A DNA stretch of 64,000 bases from Acidimicrobiia bacterium (GTDB taxonomy: Bacteria; Actinomycetota; Acidimicrobiia; Acidimicrobiales; Poriferisodalaceae): NCBI GenBank assembly GCA_022822525.1, contig JAJEBN010000053.1:22041-86040 (forward strand), given 5' to 3'. Below the pieces are notes generated by a model that was not told the DNA's origin, made no database searches, and saw only the letters and a program-made list of their open reading frames with translations. Shown in pieces: positions 33,896-42,560 of the stretch. The translations under genes were made by a program, and so were the position numbers. The first letter of the stretch is position 1. Each line of letters begins with the position of its first letter.

Positions 33896-34654
33896 ACCGA
33901 AGAGATTATCGGCTGCATCGACGGCACGTTCGTGCGCGTCGTCGCCGACGGTGATGAGATCCACCTGCACTTCGACGGCGGCATCTCCCGGCTGTCGCGT
34001 TCGGGCGCAGCACTGCTTGCAACCACATTGGATCCCGAAGCACCGGCACCGGCTCAGCCGTCTGCGAAATCGCCGAACCTGCCGCCTCCGGGCGCGTCGC
34101 GCCTGATGGGCGCAGGCGCCAATCCGTCAGTTGGCGACGTCATCGCCGAGGGGTATCTCGACGAGGGCGCGACGCTCACGCTGACATATCGCGGCCACGA
34201 ATACGCCGCGACGGTGACCGCCACCGGCGACATCGAGCACAACGGCGTGCTCCACGGCAGGTTCTCCGCCGCCGCCAAGGCTGCGACCGGCGCGATCGCC
34301 AAGAACGGATGGGCTATCTGGCACGTCGGCGAAGAAGGACCGATCGAACACCTGCGATGGTGGCTGCAGGCCGACCACTTTCCCGGAGAAGGCCACCGCT
34401 ACGCCGAGTCGAGCGCCAACGAAATGCGGATGGTCGCACGGTGGTGGGTCGACCACACGCTGTCGAAGGGACTCGACCCGGGCATACCTAACGAAGCAGA
34501 AATCGAGGTACTGCTGGACGGCAACGACTACGCCGAGAGCACCTTGGAGTCGTACCGACGCCATCTCCGCAACTGGTTCGCCCTCTACGGCAAGAATGCC
34601 GCCCGACGTCACGACGGCGAGCCTGACGACGACTCGCACGCCGGGATGCTGTGA
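33860..34654 (+). CDS. RAMA-domain protein of the methyltransferase/helicase operon
   Basis: Protein of 264 aa. Residues ~90-150 (VGDVIAEGYLDEGATLTLTY, then EYAATVTATGDIEHNGVLH and FSAAAKAATGAIAKNGWAIW) match the pattern of the RAMA (restriction enzyme adenine methylase associated) domain, a small module seen in restriction and modified-DNA systems. The N-terminal part has a short beta-rich segment GCIDGTFVRVVADGDEIHLH and a Pro/Ala linker. The C-terminal part is Trp/Arg-rich and helical (MRMVARWWVDHTLSKGLDPG, STLESYRRHLRNWFALYGKN) and unassigned. The ATG at 33860 overlaps the methyltransferase stop (ATGA) and the stop overlaps the helicase GTG. It likely works with both neighbours, perhaps as a DNA-modification reader; that is inference. 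Confidence 0.75.
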   Translation: MTAPQVDMTAPQTEEIIGCIDGTFVRVVADGDEIHLHFDGGISRLSRSGAALLATTLDPEAPAPAQPSAKSPNLPPPGASRLMGAGANPSVGDVIAEGYLDEGATLTLTYRGHEYAATVTATGDIEHNGVLHGRFSAAAKAATGAIAKNGWAIWHVGEEGPIEHLRWWLQADHFPGEGHRYAESSANEMRMVARWWVDHTLSKGLDPGIPNEAEIEVLLDGNDYAESTLESYRRHLRNWFALYGKNAARRHDGEPDDDSHAGML

Positions 34655-37600
34655 GCGACGCCTCCGGTCAATCCGCAACGGCTGCAATGCCGAGCAAGCC
34701 CGAACTGGCGGTCAACCGTGACGGCCAAACCGTGGCACAGGCGCTGAACGGGTTCATCACCCACGCCGCTACCGGCTTCGTCGGCGGTGCCGCGGTGGAC
34801 ATCGCCACCGCCTATTTCAATGTCGGCGGATATTCCCTGCTGGCCGACGCACTCGACCATGCCTCCGGCGTCCGACTGCTGCTGGGTGCCGAGCCGCAGC
34901 CACTGGAGAACCGCCGACGAGCACTGCAGACCGAACCAGCTCACCCGGCGCGGGCAGCTCGTGCCCGCATGCGCAACGCGCTGGCCGAGCAGGAACAGCT
35001 CCTCCGTTTCGAACGCGACCACTTGGGATTCAGCCGACAGTCCGACGCAGCGGCGCGACGCCTCACCGATTGGCTGGCATCGCCGAGCGTGGAAGTGCGA
35101 CGGCTCGAGGGCCGATTCCTGCACGGCAAGGCCTTTGTGGTGGGCGACCGGTCGCACGGCGTTGTGGCCGGATCGTCCAACTTCACCCACGCCGGGCTGG
35201 CATCCAACTTGGAGCTGAACCTCGGCAACTACGCACCGCACGTGGTGACACAGGTGCAGGCGTGGTTCGACGAGCTGTGGGATCAGGCAGCCCCGTACGA
35301 TCTGGCCGCCCTGTTCGAGGCGAGGTTCGAGCCGCACTCGCCGCAGCTCGTCTACCTGCGGATGCTGTGGGAGCGCTACGGCGACGAACTGCAGGCCGAA
35401 GCCGATGCCGAGGGCACCCCGCAGATCCACCTCACCTCGTTCCAAGCAGACGGGCTGTGGCGGGCACGCCGCATTCTCAACGAGCGGCACGGTGTGTTGG
35501 TGGCCGACGAGGTTGGTCTCGGCAAAACGTTCCTCGCCGGTGAGCTGATTCGCGAAGCCGCCCTGGAGCGCCGCCAGAAGGTGCTGGTGATCACGCCTGC
35601 CACGCTGCGGGACGGCCCGTGGCGTGCGTTCCGAGCCGAACACAACCTGCCGATGGAGCTCGTGTCGTTCGAGGAGTTGATGGGTGACTCGCGCCTCAAC
35701 CCCGAGCACGCCACCGGCATCAAGCTCGAACAGCTCGATGTCAACGACTACGCGATGGTCGTGATTGACGAGGCGCACAATCTGCGCAATCCGTCCACGC
35801 AGCGGGCACAGGCTCTGCGACGGCTGCTCGCCGGATCGCCTCCGAAACAACTGGTCATGCTGACCGCGACGCCGGTGAACAACAGCCTGTGGGACCTGTA
35901 CCACCTGCTGGGCTACTTCCTGCGCAACGACGCGGAGTTCGCTGACGCCGGCATCGGCTCGCTGCGCGATCACTTCGCCAACGCCGTTGCGCTCAACCCA
36001 GACGATCTGACTCCCGAGCATCTCTTCGACGTGCTCGACGCAGTGGCTGTGCGCCGCACCCGCTCGTTCGTGAAGCGCTTCTACCCCAACGACATCGTGC
36101 GCATCGGCGGGCACGACACGCCGATCGTCTTCCCAACCCCCCGAGTCCGCAAGGTGAGCTACGACCTCGACGCAGTTCTGCCCGGATTCTTCGACCGGTT
36201 CGCCGCTGCGCTCGATGCCGACCCAGTCGTCAGCGCCGGAGAAGCTGACGCTGACGAGGCCGACGGTGTGGCAAACGCTGAGCGCGCGCCGAATGAGGGG
36301 CCCGCCGACACAGGCGCCCTCACATTGGCGCGATACGCGCCCTCTCGCTACCGACTCGACCACGAGATCGACACCTACGAGCTGCAGCTCACCGGGCTGC
36401 TGCGCTCGGGCTTGTTGAAGCGCTTCGAATCGTCGCCTCACGCCTTCACGGAGACGTGCAAGCGCATGGCGAACAGCCACGACGCGTTCCTGTCGCTGCT
36501 CGATGGAGGCCGCGTAGGTACGGGCGACGTGCTGGCGGACTGGATCGCCGCCGACACCGATGACCTCGACGACAAGCAACGCGACGCCTTCTTGGACCAC
36601 CTCGTCCACGTCACCGACGACGCTGCCGAATTCGACGTCGAACGACTGCGCCAGGACACCCAACGAGACCGTGACCTCTTGCGCGACTTTGCCAGCGAGG
36701 CACGCACCGTGACACGGGATGCAGACCCGAATCTGGCTGCCCTCACCGACGAGCTGGCCGCTATCGCCGCCGACGCGCGTGCCCATGGCATCGGTGCCGA
36801 AGACACCCGCGATCGGCACAAGGTGCTGATCTTCAGCTACTACGCCGACACCGTCGACTGGATTGTCGAGCACCTCGAAGCGGTGTCGCACACTGACGCT
36901 CGGCTCGCTGCCTACCGGGGGCGCATCGCCTCGGTGGCGGGCAGCTCCGGCTCAGCCGACAAGGAATCGGTGCTGTGGGGATTCGCCCCGCGCACCACCG
37001 ATGCACCCGAGGGCCACGACGACGACCGGTACGACATCGTGGTGGCAACCGACGTACTGGCCGAAGGCGTGAACCTGCAGCAGGCCTGCCACATCATTAA
37101 CTACGACCTTCCGTGGAATCCGATGCGCCTCGTGCAGCGTCACGGGCGCATCGACCGCATCGGCTCACGTCACGCTGAGGTGTTTCTGCGCTGCGTCTTT
37201 CCCGACAGCCGGCTGGATGACCTGCTCGGGCTCTCTGACCGTCTGCACCGCAAGATCGCCCAGGCAGCGGCCAGTGTGGGTGTCGGCGAGATACTGCCCG
37301 ACCAAGGCAAGCAACACGAGCTCAACTTCACCGAGACGCGAGAGGAGATAGAACGCATCCGCCGCGAGGACTCAACCATGTTCGAGCGGGGCGGCACCGC
37401 GAAGGGCGTCCTGTCGGGTGAGGAGTTCCGCCAGGAGCTGCGCCAGGCAATGGAGGACGCAGATCTCGCAGAGCACATCGCCTCGCTGCCCTGGGGCTCG
37501 GGTTCAGGAATGGCAGCCCGCTCAGGCGACGGGCGAGCCGGCTATGTCTTCTGTGCCCGCGTCGGCGACCACCCAGCGCCCCTGTTCCGATTCGTCGGCC

Positions 37601-38091
37601 GAGATGGGTCAACTTCTGACGAGGTGGTGGACGAGTCGCTGGCCTGCCTCGACCTCGCCCGCCCGCCCGCCGGCTTCGAGACACCGCGCACATTGGGAGA
37701 CACCGATGTCGAAGGCGCATTCGAGGCGTGGAACGTCGCCCAGGACGACGTTGTCCGAAAATGGAATTTCATGTCCGACAAGGCGAACCTCGAGCCACGG
37801 ATTTCCCCACGGCTGGCTCGCGCCGCACAAGTGGTGCGTGATCACGCTCCCCCGGAGATGACACAGGACGACATCGACCGCACAGTCGACACGATCACTG
37901 CTCCCTACCCGGAGCGAACGATCCGAACGCTCGCTGCGGCGCTCAAGAGCTCGGCGAACCCGGCCGAGCAGGCCGTCGAAATCATCAGGGTGATCGACGT
38001 GCTCGGTCTGCAGCCCTACGAGCCGCCCGCGCCGCTGCCAGAGATCACACCCGACGACGTCTACTGCGTCACCTGGCTCGCCCTCGTGTGA
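34651..38091 (+). CDS. PLD-nuclease/SNF2-type helicase fusion protein
   Basis: Protein of 1146 aa. The N-terminal phospholipase-D-like domain (about residues 30-210) has one HKD motif LHGKAFVVGD followed by VVAGSSNFTHAGL, so two chains would be needed for an active site. The superfamily 2 helicase core (residues ~250-850) shows ADEVGLGKTFLAGE (Walker A), VVIDEAHNLRNP (DEAH), MLTATPVNNSLWDLYHLLGY, FSYYADTVDWIVEH, VVATDVLAEGVNLQQACHII and VQRHGRIDRIGSRHAEVF. The C-terminal ~270 residues are unassigned. SNF2/PLD helicases of this kind are nuclease or translocase parts of restriction-like systems (compare DrmD of DISARM). The GTG start is coupled to the RAMA gene; the end is 4 nt from convergent recG. 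Confidence 0.9.
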   Translation: MSDASGQSATAAMPSKPELAVNRDGQTVAQALNGFITHAATGFVGGAAVDIATAYFNVGGYSLLADALDHASGVRLLLGAEPQPLENRRRALQTEPAHPARAARARMRNALAEQEQLLRFERDHLGFSRQSDAAARRLTDWLASPSVEVRRLEGRFLHGKAFVVGDRSHGVVAGSSNFTHAGLASNLELNLGNYAPHVVTQVQAWFDELWDQAAPYDLAALFEARFEPHSPQLVYLRMLWERYGDELQAEADAEGTPQIHLTSFQADGLWRARRILNERHGVLVADEVGLGKTFLAGELIREAALERRQKVLVITPATLRDGPWRAFRAEHNLPMELVSFEELMGDSRLNPEHATGIKLEQLDVNDYAMVVIDEAHNLRNPSTQRAQALRRLLAGSPPKQLVMLTATPVNNSLWDLYHLLGYFLRNDAEFADAGIGSLRDHFANAVALNPDDLTPEHLFDVLDAVAVRRTRSFVKRFYPNDIVRIGGHDTPIVFPTPRVRKVSYDLDAVLPGFFDRFAAALDADPVVSAGEADADEADGVANAERAPNEGPADTGALTLARYAPSRYRLDHEIDTYELQLTGLLRSGLLKRFESSPHAFTETCKRMANSHDAFLSLLDGGRVGTGDVLADWIAADTDDLDDKQRDAFLDHLVHVTDDAAEFDVERLRQDTQRDRDLLRDFASEARTVTRDADPNLAALTDELAAIAADARAHGIGAEDTRDRHKVLIFSYYADTVDWIVEHLEAVSHTDARLAAYRGRIASVAGSSGSADKESVLWGFAPRTTDAPEGHDDDRYDIVVATDVLAEGVNLQQACHIINYDLPWNPMRLVQRHGRIDRIGSRHAEVFLRCVFPDSRLDDLLGLSDRLHRKIAQAAASVGVGEILPDQGKQHELNFTETREEIERIRREDSTMFERGGTAKGVLSGEEFRQELRQAMEDADLAEHIASLPWGSGSGMAARSGDGRAGYVFCARVGDHPAPLFRFVGRDGSTSDEVVDESLACLDLARPPAGFETPRTLGDTDVEGAFEAWNVAQDDVVRKWNFMSDKANLEPRISPRLARAAQVVRDHAPPEMTQDDIDRTVDTITAPYPERTIRTLAAALKSSANPAEQAVEIIRVIDVLGLQPYEPPAPLPEITPDDVYCVTWLALV

Positions 38092-38095
38092 GCAG

Positions 38096-40300
38096 CTAGG
38101 AGCGCTGCAGGTAGTCGGGGTCGCGACGGCTGGCGAACCAGTCGATCTCATCGGCCAGTCCCGGATGGTCATCGAGGGCGCCGTCGGTCCCGATGAGCTC
38201 CGCCGCGGCGTCGCGGGCTGCCTGCACCCATGTCAGGTCACGGGCGAGCGATGCCAGCTTGAGGTCGCTGCGGCCCGACTGGCGTTCGTCGAAGAGCGTT
38301 CCCTCGCCGCGCAGCTCGAGGTCGCGCTCGGCCAGTTCGAACCCGTCGTTGGTCGCAGCCAGCGCACTCAGCCGCTCGATCGCGATCGGTGTCGGGTCCT
38401 CGTCACTGACGAAATAGCACGTCGAGGCATGGCTGCCCCGGCCCACCCGGCCTCGCAGCTGGTGCAGCTGCGCGATGCCGAAGCGGTCGGCCGACAGCAC
38501 GACCATGACCGTGGCATTGGGGACATCGATCCCGACCTCGATGACGGTCGTCGCGACCAGCGCGTCGAGATCACCGGTGCGGAATCGGGTCATCGTGTCT
38601 TCCTTGGCTGCCGGCGGCAGACGCCCGTGCAGCAGCCCGACTCGCAAGCCCGCCAGCGCGCCCGCCGCCAGCTCTGCATGCATCTGGGTGGCCGAGCGCG
38701 CATCGAGGCTCTCGCTCTCGGCAATGAGCGGGCACACCACATAGGCCTGACGCCCCGCCTCGATCTCGCGGCGCACCTCGACCCACATCGATTCGGCGGC
38801 CAAGGGGCCTTGCACCCACTGCGTGGCGATAGGTGTGCGGCCCGGAGGGAGCTCGTCGAGCACCGAGACATCCAGATCGCCGTACACCGTCATCGCCGCC
38901 GTGCGGGGAATCGGCGTTGCGGTCATCACCAGCAGGTGCGGGATGCGCTGGTCGTCGCGCCCGCTCTCTCGCAGCCGGGCCCGCTGAGAAACGCCGAAAC
39001 GGTGCTGCTCGTCCACTACGACGACGCTGAGCGAGGCGAAGCTCACCGACTCTTCGAGCAGCGCGTGCGTGCCCACGACGATGTCCGCTGTCCCGTCCGC
39101 TATCTCCACCAGCACCTCGCGTCGCTGCGCGGCCGAGCTCGAACCGCTGAGCAGGCACAAGCGCAACGGCCGCGTGCCGCCGAGCCGTGCCTCGTCAGGC
39201 ACCTCGAATCCGTCAAGCAAGGCGCGCAGCGCGATGTAGTGCTGCTCGGCGAGTACCTCGGTCGGTGCCATGAGCGCGCCCTGGTGGTCGTTCTGGACCG
39301 CCACCAGCAGTGCATGCAGCGCCACCAGCGTCTTGCCGGACCCGACATCGCCCTGCAGCAGCCGGTGCATCGGCCGCAGCGTGGCCAGATCAGCGTCGAT
39401 GTCGCCCATCACATTGCGCTGCGCACCGGTCAACGTGTAGGGCAGGCGCCGGTGAAACGCCTCGATGAGACTGCCGGAAGGGTCGTGCGCGATGCCGAGT
39501 TCGTGCGCCTCGCGCGCCAGACGCTGGCTTCGCAACATGAGCTGCACCCGCAGCAGCTCGTCGAACACCAGCCGGTTGCGCGCTGCCCACCGATCGGGCA
39601 TCGACGGCGGTTCGTGGATGGCGGCCAGCGCCCGGGCCCGGCCGGCGAGCCCCAGCCGGTCACGCAGCCAATCCGGCACCGGGTCGGAAATGCCGCGGGC
39701 TTCACAGCGTCGCTGCGCTTCGCCGACCCAGTTCGCAACGTCCCAGGTCACGATTCCGGCGTTCTCCGATTGCGGGTAGATCGCCACGATCTTGCCGGTC
39801 CGGTCCCCGCCCGCAGCGGCGCTGAGCACATCGACGACGGGATTGGTCATCTGCTTGCGGCCCCGGTAGTTCTCCACCTTGCCGAACAGCGCCACGGTCC
39901 GCCCCTCGGCGAGCTGACGCTCACGCCATGGCTGGTTGAAGAACACTGCACTCAGCACGCCGGTGGCATCGGCCACGTCCACGCTCACCAATCGCCGTCC
40001 TGCGCGCAAGCGGCGACTCGACACCGAGTGCACATCGGCCACCACGGTGATCTCCGACCCGACTGCGGCCTCGCTGACCGGGGCCTGCGCTGTGCGGTCG
40101 ACGTAGCGGCGGGGGTAATACGTGAGCAGATCGAAGACCGTCTCGACGCCGACATCGGCCAGGGCCTTGCGACGTTGAGGGCCGACGCCGTTGAGCCGTT
40201 CAACACCGATCGCGTCGAGTTCCCGCAGCGTCAGCGGGCCTTTCGCAGCTGCCCCCGGGGACCGGCCCGCAGCGGGCTGGCTGGGTCGGGGTGGGCTCAT
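38096..40300 (-). CDS. recG: ATP-dependent DNA helicase RecG
   Basis: Branch-migrating helicase acting at stalled forks and Holliday junctions, 734 aa. N-terminal wedge/OB domain: VGPQRRKALADVGVETVFDL and LTYYPRRYVDRT. Helicase motifs: LQGDVGSGKTLVALHAL, VGTHALLEESVSF, VVVDEQHRFGVSQR, MTATPIPRTAAMTVYGDLDV, VATTVIEVGIDVPNATVMVV and QLRGRVGRG. The ATG at 40300 overlaps the fakA-like stop (ATGA); upstream Arg-rich in-frame sequence was rejected. fakA-recG is the usual Gram-positive pair. Confidence 0.96.
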   Translation of the reverse strand: MSPPRPSQPAAGRSPGAAAKGPLTLRELDAIGVERLNGVGPQRRKALADVGVETVFDLLTYYPRRYVDRTAQAPVSEAAVGSEITVVADVHSVSSRRLRAGRRLVSVDVADATGVLSAVFFNQPWRERQLAEGRTVALFGKVENYRGRKQMTNPVVDVLSAAAGGDRTGKIVAIYPQSENAGIVTWDVANWVGEAQRRCEARGISDPVPDWLRDRLGLAGRARALAAIHEPPSMPDRWAARNRLVFDELLRVQLMLRSQRLAREAHELGIAHDPSGSLIEAFHRRLPYTLTGAQRNVMGDIDADLATLRPMHRLLQGDVGSGKTLVALHALLVAVQNDHQGALMAPTEVLAEQHYIALRALLDGFEVPDEARLGGTRPLRLCLLSGSSSAAQRREVLVEIADGTADIVVGTHALLEESVSFASLSVVVVDEQHRFGVSQRARLRESGRDDQRIPHLLVMTATPIPRTAAMTVYGDLDVSVLDELPPGRTPIATQWVQGPLAAESMWVEVRREIEAGRQAYVVCPLIAESESLDARSATQMHAELAAGALAGLRVGLLHGRLPPAAKEDTMTRFRTGDLDALVATTVIEVGIDVPNATVMVVLSADRFGIAQLHQLRGRVGRGSHASTCYFVSDEDPTPIAIERLSALAATNDGFELAERDLELRGEGTLFDERQSGRSDLKLASLARDLTWVQAARDAAAELIGTDGALDDHPGLADEIDWFASRRDPDYLQRS

Positions 40301-42201
40301 TCGATGCCGAAGAGGTACGGGTAGTGGTCTTGGCCGCCGACGTGCCTCTCGACCTCGACGTCGGGCCAGTGCTCGGCGAGCCACGCCATCACTTCGGCGG
40401 TCTCGGCGGCCCTCGCACCCGCCCCCTCGATCAGCGTGAGGATCTCGTGGGCGGGCGTGAGCATCCCATCAAGCAGGCCGACGGCCGCCGCCGCAGCGCT
40501 GTCTCCCGCAGCCGAGATGCCCCCGCCGTCAAGTCCGATCCACTGCCCGGCGGCGACCGGGCCTGCCGGTGAGGTCGTGTCGCGCACTGCCTGAGTCACT
40601 TCTCCCGCCGACACTGCACCTGCGGTGTCACCCATCGAGGCGGCGTTGGCGTCAGCGCTTGCGTCGGGGTTGTAGCCGATCAGGGCTGCAAGGCCCGCGG
40701 GCACCGAAGTGGTGGCAACCACCGTGACTGTCTTGCCGGCGTGCTCGCCGGCCTGGCGCGCCACCGGGACGATGTTGGAGTTGTTGGGCAGCACCACGAC
40801 TTGCTCGGAGGGCGCAGCCTCGATGGCTGCAAGCAGCTCGGCCGTTGAGGGATTCATGGTCTGGCCGCCGGTCACCAGTTCGTGGCAGCCCAGCGAGGCG
40901 AACAGCTCGTCGAGCCCCGCCGCAGGCGACACCGCGACCACCGCGCACCCCACGAGCGGCTGCTGCGCCGGATCGCCCGCAGTCTCGGCCCCGGCGCCTG
41001 CGTGCGCACTGTGCTGGCCTGCGTGCGCGCCGTGCGCACTGTGCGGGCCTGCGTGCGCACTGTGCTGGCCTGCGTGCGCACCGTGCGCACTGTGCTGGCC
41101 TGCGTGCGCGCCGTGCGCGCCGAGGCCGGCCACCTGCTCGTGGAGATCGGTGATCTGGATGCGGTGCGGGCGGCCGACGTCGATGCCCGCTTCGATGACG
41201 GGGCCGATGTCGTCGGTGTGGATGTGGCAGTTCCACAGACCGTCCCCGCCGACCATCACGATCGAGTCACCCAGCGAATCCCAAGCGGCCTTGAAGCCGT
41301 CGATGCTCTCGTCGGGCGCCGAGAGCAGGAACATCACCTCGTAGCGAGTGCCGGAGGGATCGTGCACGTCATGGCCGCTGTCGCCGTCAAGGTGGCTGTG
41401 CAGCTCGGCACGCTGCTCTGCCACGGGATCGGAAGCGGCGCGCTGCAGGCTCGCACCCGCATTGCCGTGCGCGATCACCGCCGCCACCTCGGCAGGCAGG
41501 TCCACGGCATCGGGCAGCGGGCGCCCGTCCACGACGCTCAGCAGGGCGTCGAGCAGCAGCAGGTACCCCGCAGCGCCCGCGTCCACCACGCCGGCGTCCG
41601 CCAGCACCGGCAGCTGTTGCGGAGTTTTCTCCAGCGCCGCCTGCCCCGCTTGCTTGGCGCTCTCGAGCACGAAGGCCAAGGCGCCGGCCTCGTCGCCCGC
41701 CAGCGTGTCCAGTGCCCGCTCGGCAGCCTGCGCCGAAGCGCGCGCGACGCTCAGAATCGTGCCCTCCACCGGACGCATGACCGCGCTGTCCGCCGCCGTG
41801 CTCGCGGCCGCCAGTCCGCGAGCCAGCAGCTCAGCATCGATGGGCGGCTCCGCCTCGGGACGATCGTCGCTCGGGGCCAGCGTGGATGCCATACCCCGCA
41901 GGAGCTGACTCACGATGACGCCGCTGTTGCCGCGCGCACCCATGAGCGCGCCGTGGGAGATGGCCCGGCAGATGTCTGCACGCCCAGCACCCGATCTCAG
42001 GAGCTCCTCGCTGACCGCAGCCAGCGTGAGCGCCATGTTGGTGCCCGTGTCGCCGTCGGGCACCGGGTACACGTTGAGCCGATCGATCGTGACGCGGTGC
42101 TGGTCCAGCGCAGCGCGGTAGGCCCGAATGGCCTCGGCCAGCGCATCCGAGTCGAGGGTGGTCAGCGGACCGGCCGCCGTGGAGTGGTCGCCGTCGCCCA
42201 T
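40297..42201 (-). CDS. fakA: FakA-like DAK2-domain fatty acid kinase with His-rich repeat insertion
   Basis: Protein of 634 aa. The N-terminal DhaL/DAK2 kinase domain (residues ~20-215) shows DRLNVYPVPDGDTGTNM, ISHGALMGARGNSGVIVSQL, VEGTILSVARASAQ and VVDAGAAGYLLLLDALLS. The middle and C-terminal domains match FakA (TRYEVMFLLSA, DSIVMVGGDGLWNCHIHTDD, VVVLPNNSNIV). FakA phosphorylates fatty acids bound by FakB and feeds acyl-phosphate to PlsY. No FakB/DegV gene is in this window. Between the middle and C-terminal domains lies a ~45-residue insertion with about twelve histidines (repeated AHAGQHS), absent from ordinary FakA and encoded by tandem repeats. Upstream rpmB, the usual neighbour, is missing; a divergent cold-shock-like gene is there instead. 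Confidence 0.88.
   Translation of the reverse strand: MGDGDHSTAAGPLTTLDSDALAEAIRAYRAALDQHRVTIDRLNVYPVPDGDTGTNMALTLAAVSEELLRSGAGRADICRAISHGALMGARGNSGVIVSQLLRGMASTLAPSDDRPEAEPPIDAELLARGLAAASTAADSAVMRPVEGTILSVARASAQAAERALDTLAGDEAGALAFVLESAKQAGQAALEKTPQQLPVLADAGVVDAGAAGYLLLLDALLSVVDGRPLPDAVDLPAEVAAVIAHGNAGASLQRAASDPVAEQRAELHSHLDGDSGHDVHDPSGTRYEVMFLLSAPDESIDGFKAAWDSLGDSIVMVGGDGLWNCHIHTDDIGPVIEAGIDVGRPHRIQITDLHEQVAGLGAHGAHAGQHSAHGAHAGQHSAHAGPHSAHGAHAGQHSAHAGAGAETAGDPAQQPLVGCAVVAVSPAAGLDELFASLGCHELVTGGQTMNPSTAELLAAIEAAPSEQVVVLPNNSNIVPVARQAGEHAGKTVTVVATTSVPAGLAALIGYNPDASADANAASMGDTAGAVSAGEVTQAVRDTTSPAGPVAAGQWIGLDGGGISAAGDSAAAAAVGLLDGMLTPAHEILTLIEGAGARAAETAEVMAWLAEHWPDVEVERHVGGQDHYPYLFGIE
40996..41121. 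repeat. 21/30-nt minisatellite encoding His-rich repeats in the fakA-like gene
   Basis: Alternating units of about 21 and 30 nt built on GCCTGCGTGCGCACTGTGCT. They encode GAHAGQHSAH-type repeats on the minus strand. Units are nearly identical and all in frame. Confidence 0.92.
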
Positions 42202-42304
42202 GGCTGCCGAAACTACAACGCGCGCCGCCGCCGGTTGCTAGCTTTCGGTGGGTCGCGCAGCCCGCCTCGGCAGGCTCGCGATTTCCCAGCCACGGGAGGC
42301 GCGC

Positions 42305-42550
42305 ATGCAAGGCGTCATCAAGTCATATGACCCTGCATCAAGAGTCGGTGTCGTCACCGACGACGTGACGCGCGCCGAGCACGAGCTGGCCCCAGATGCC
42401 TTGGAAGGCTCCATCTTCCGGATGGTGAGGCAGGGCCAGCGAGTGATCTTCGACCTCGACGAGCGGGGGCTCGCTACGCGGCTCCGTCTGGGGTCTGAGG
42501 TGGACCTGGGAACACCCGACTGGATCACCGCCGGGGGGGAGACAGCGTGA
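42305..42550 (+). CDS. Divergent cold-shock-domain-like protein
   Basis: Protein of 81 aa beginning [20 protein letters not shown] and continuing [36 protein letters not shown]. The opening G-x-I-K-x-Y and the later GQRVxFDL pattern are those of the cold-shock OB fold, but the RNP1 signature KGFGFI is replaced by SRVGVV. It may still bind nucleic acid or another ligand. The ATG at 42305 has a strong GGGAGG site. It precedes pckG by 10 nt on the same strand, so the two may be co-transcribed. Confidence 0.65.
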   Translation: MQGVIKSYDPASRVGVVTDDVTRAEHELAPDALEGSIFRMVRQGQRVIFDLDERGLATRLRLGSEVDLGTPDWITAGGETA

Positions 42551-42560
42551 TCTGAGGCCG

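Noticed and set aside
34609..36891. Long minus-strand open frame (760 codons) opposite the PLD/SNF2 helicase
   Set aside because: Composition typical of an antisense shadow (Val/Gln/Arg/His-rich), no recognisable domain.
29376..38091. Complete DISARM or BREX system
   Set aside because: Only a methylase, a RAMA protein and a PLD/SNF2 helicase are present. drmA, drmB, pglZ, brxC or brxL equivalents are not found in the window.
38165..40324. Long plus-strand open frame (719 codons) opposite recG
   Set aside because: Arg/His/Gln-rich shadow of recG in GC-rich DNA; recG has all helicase motifs on the minus strand.
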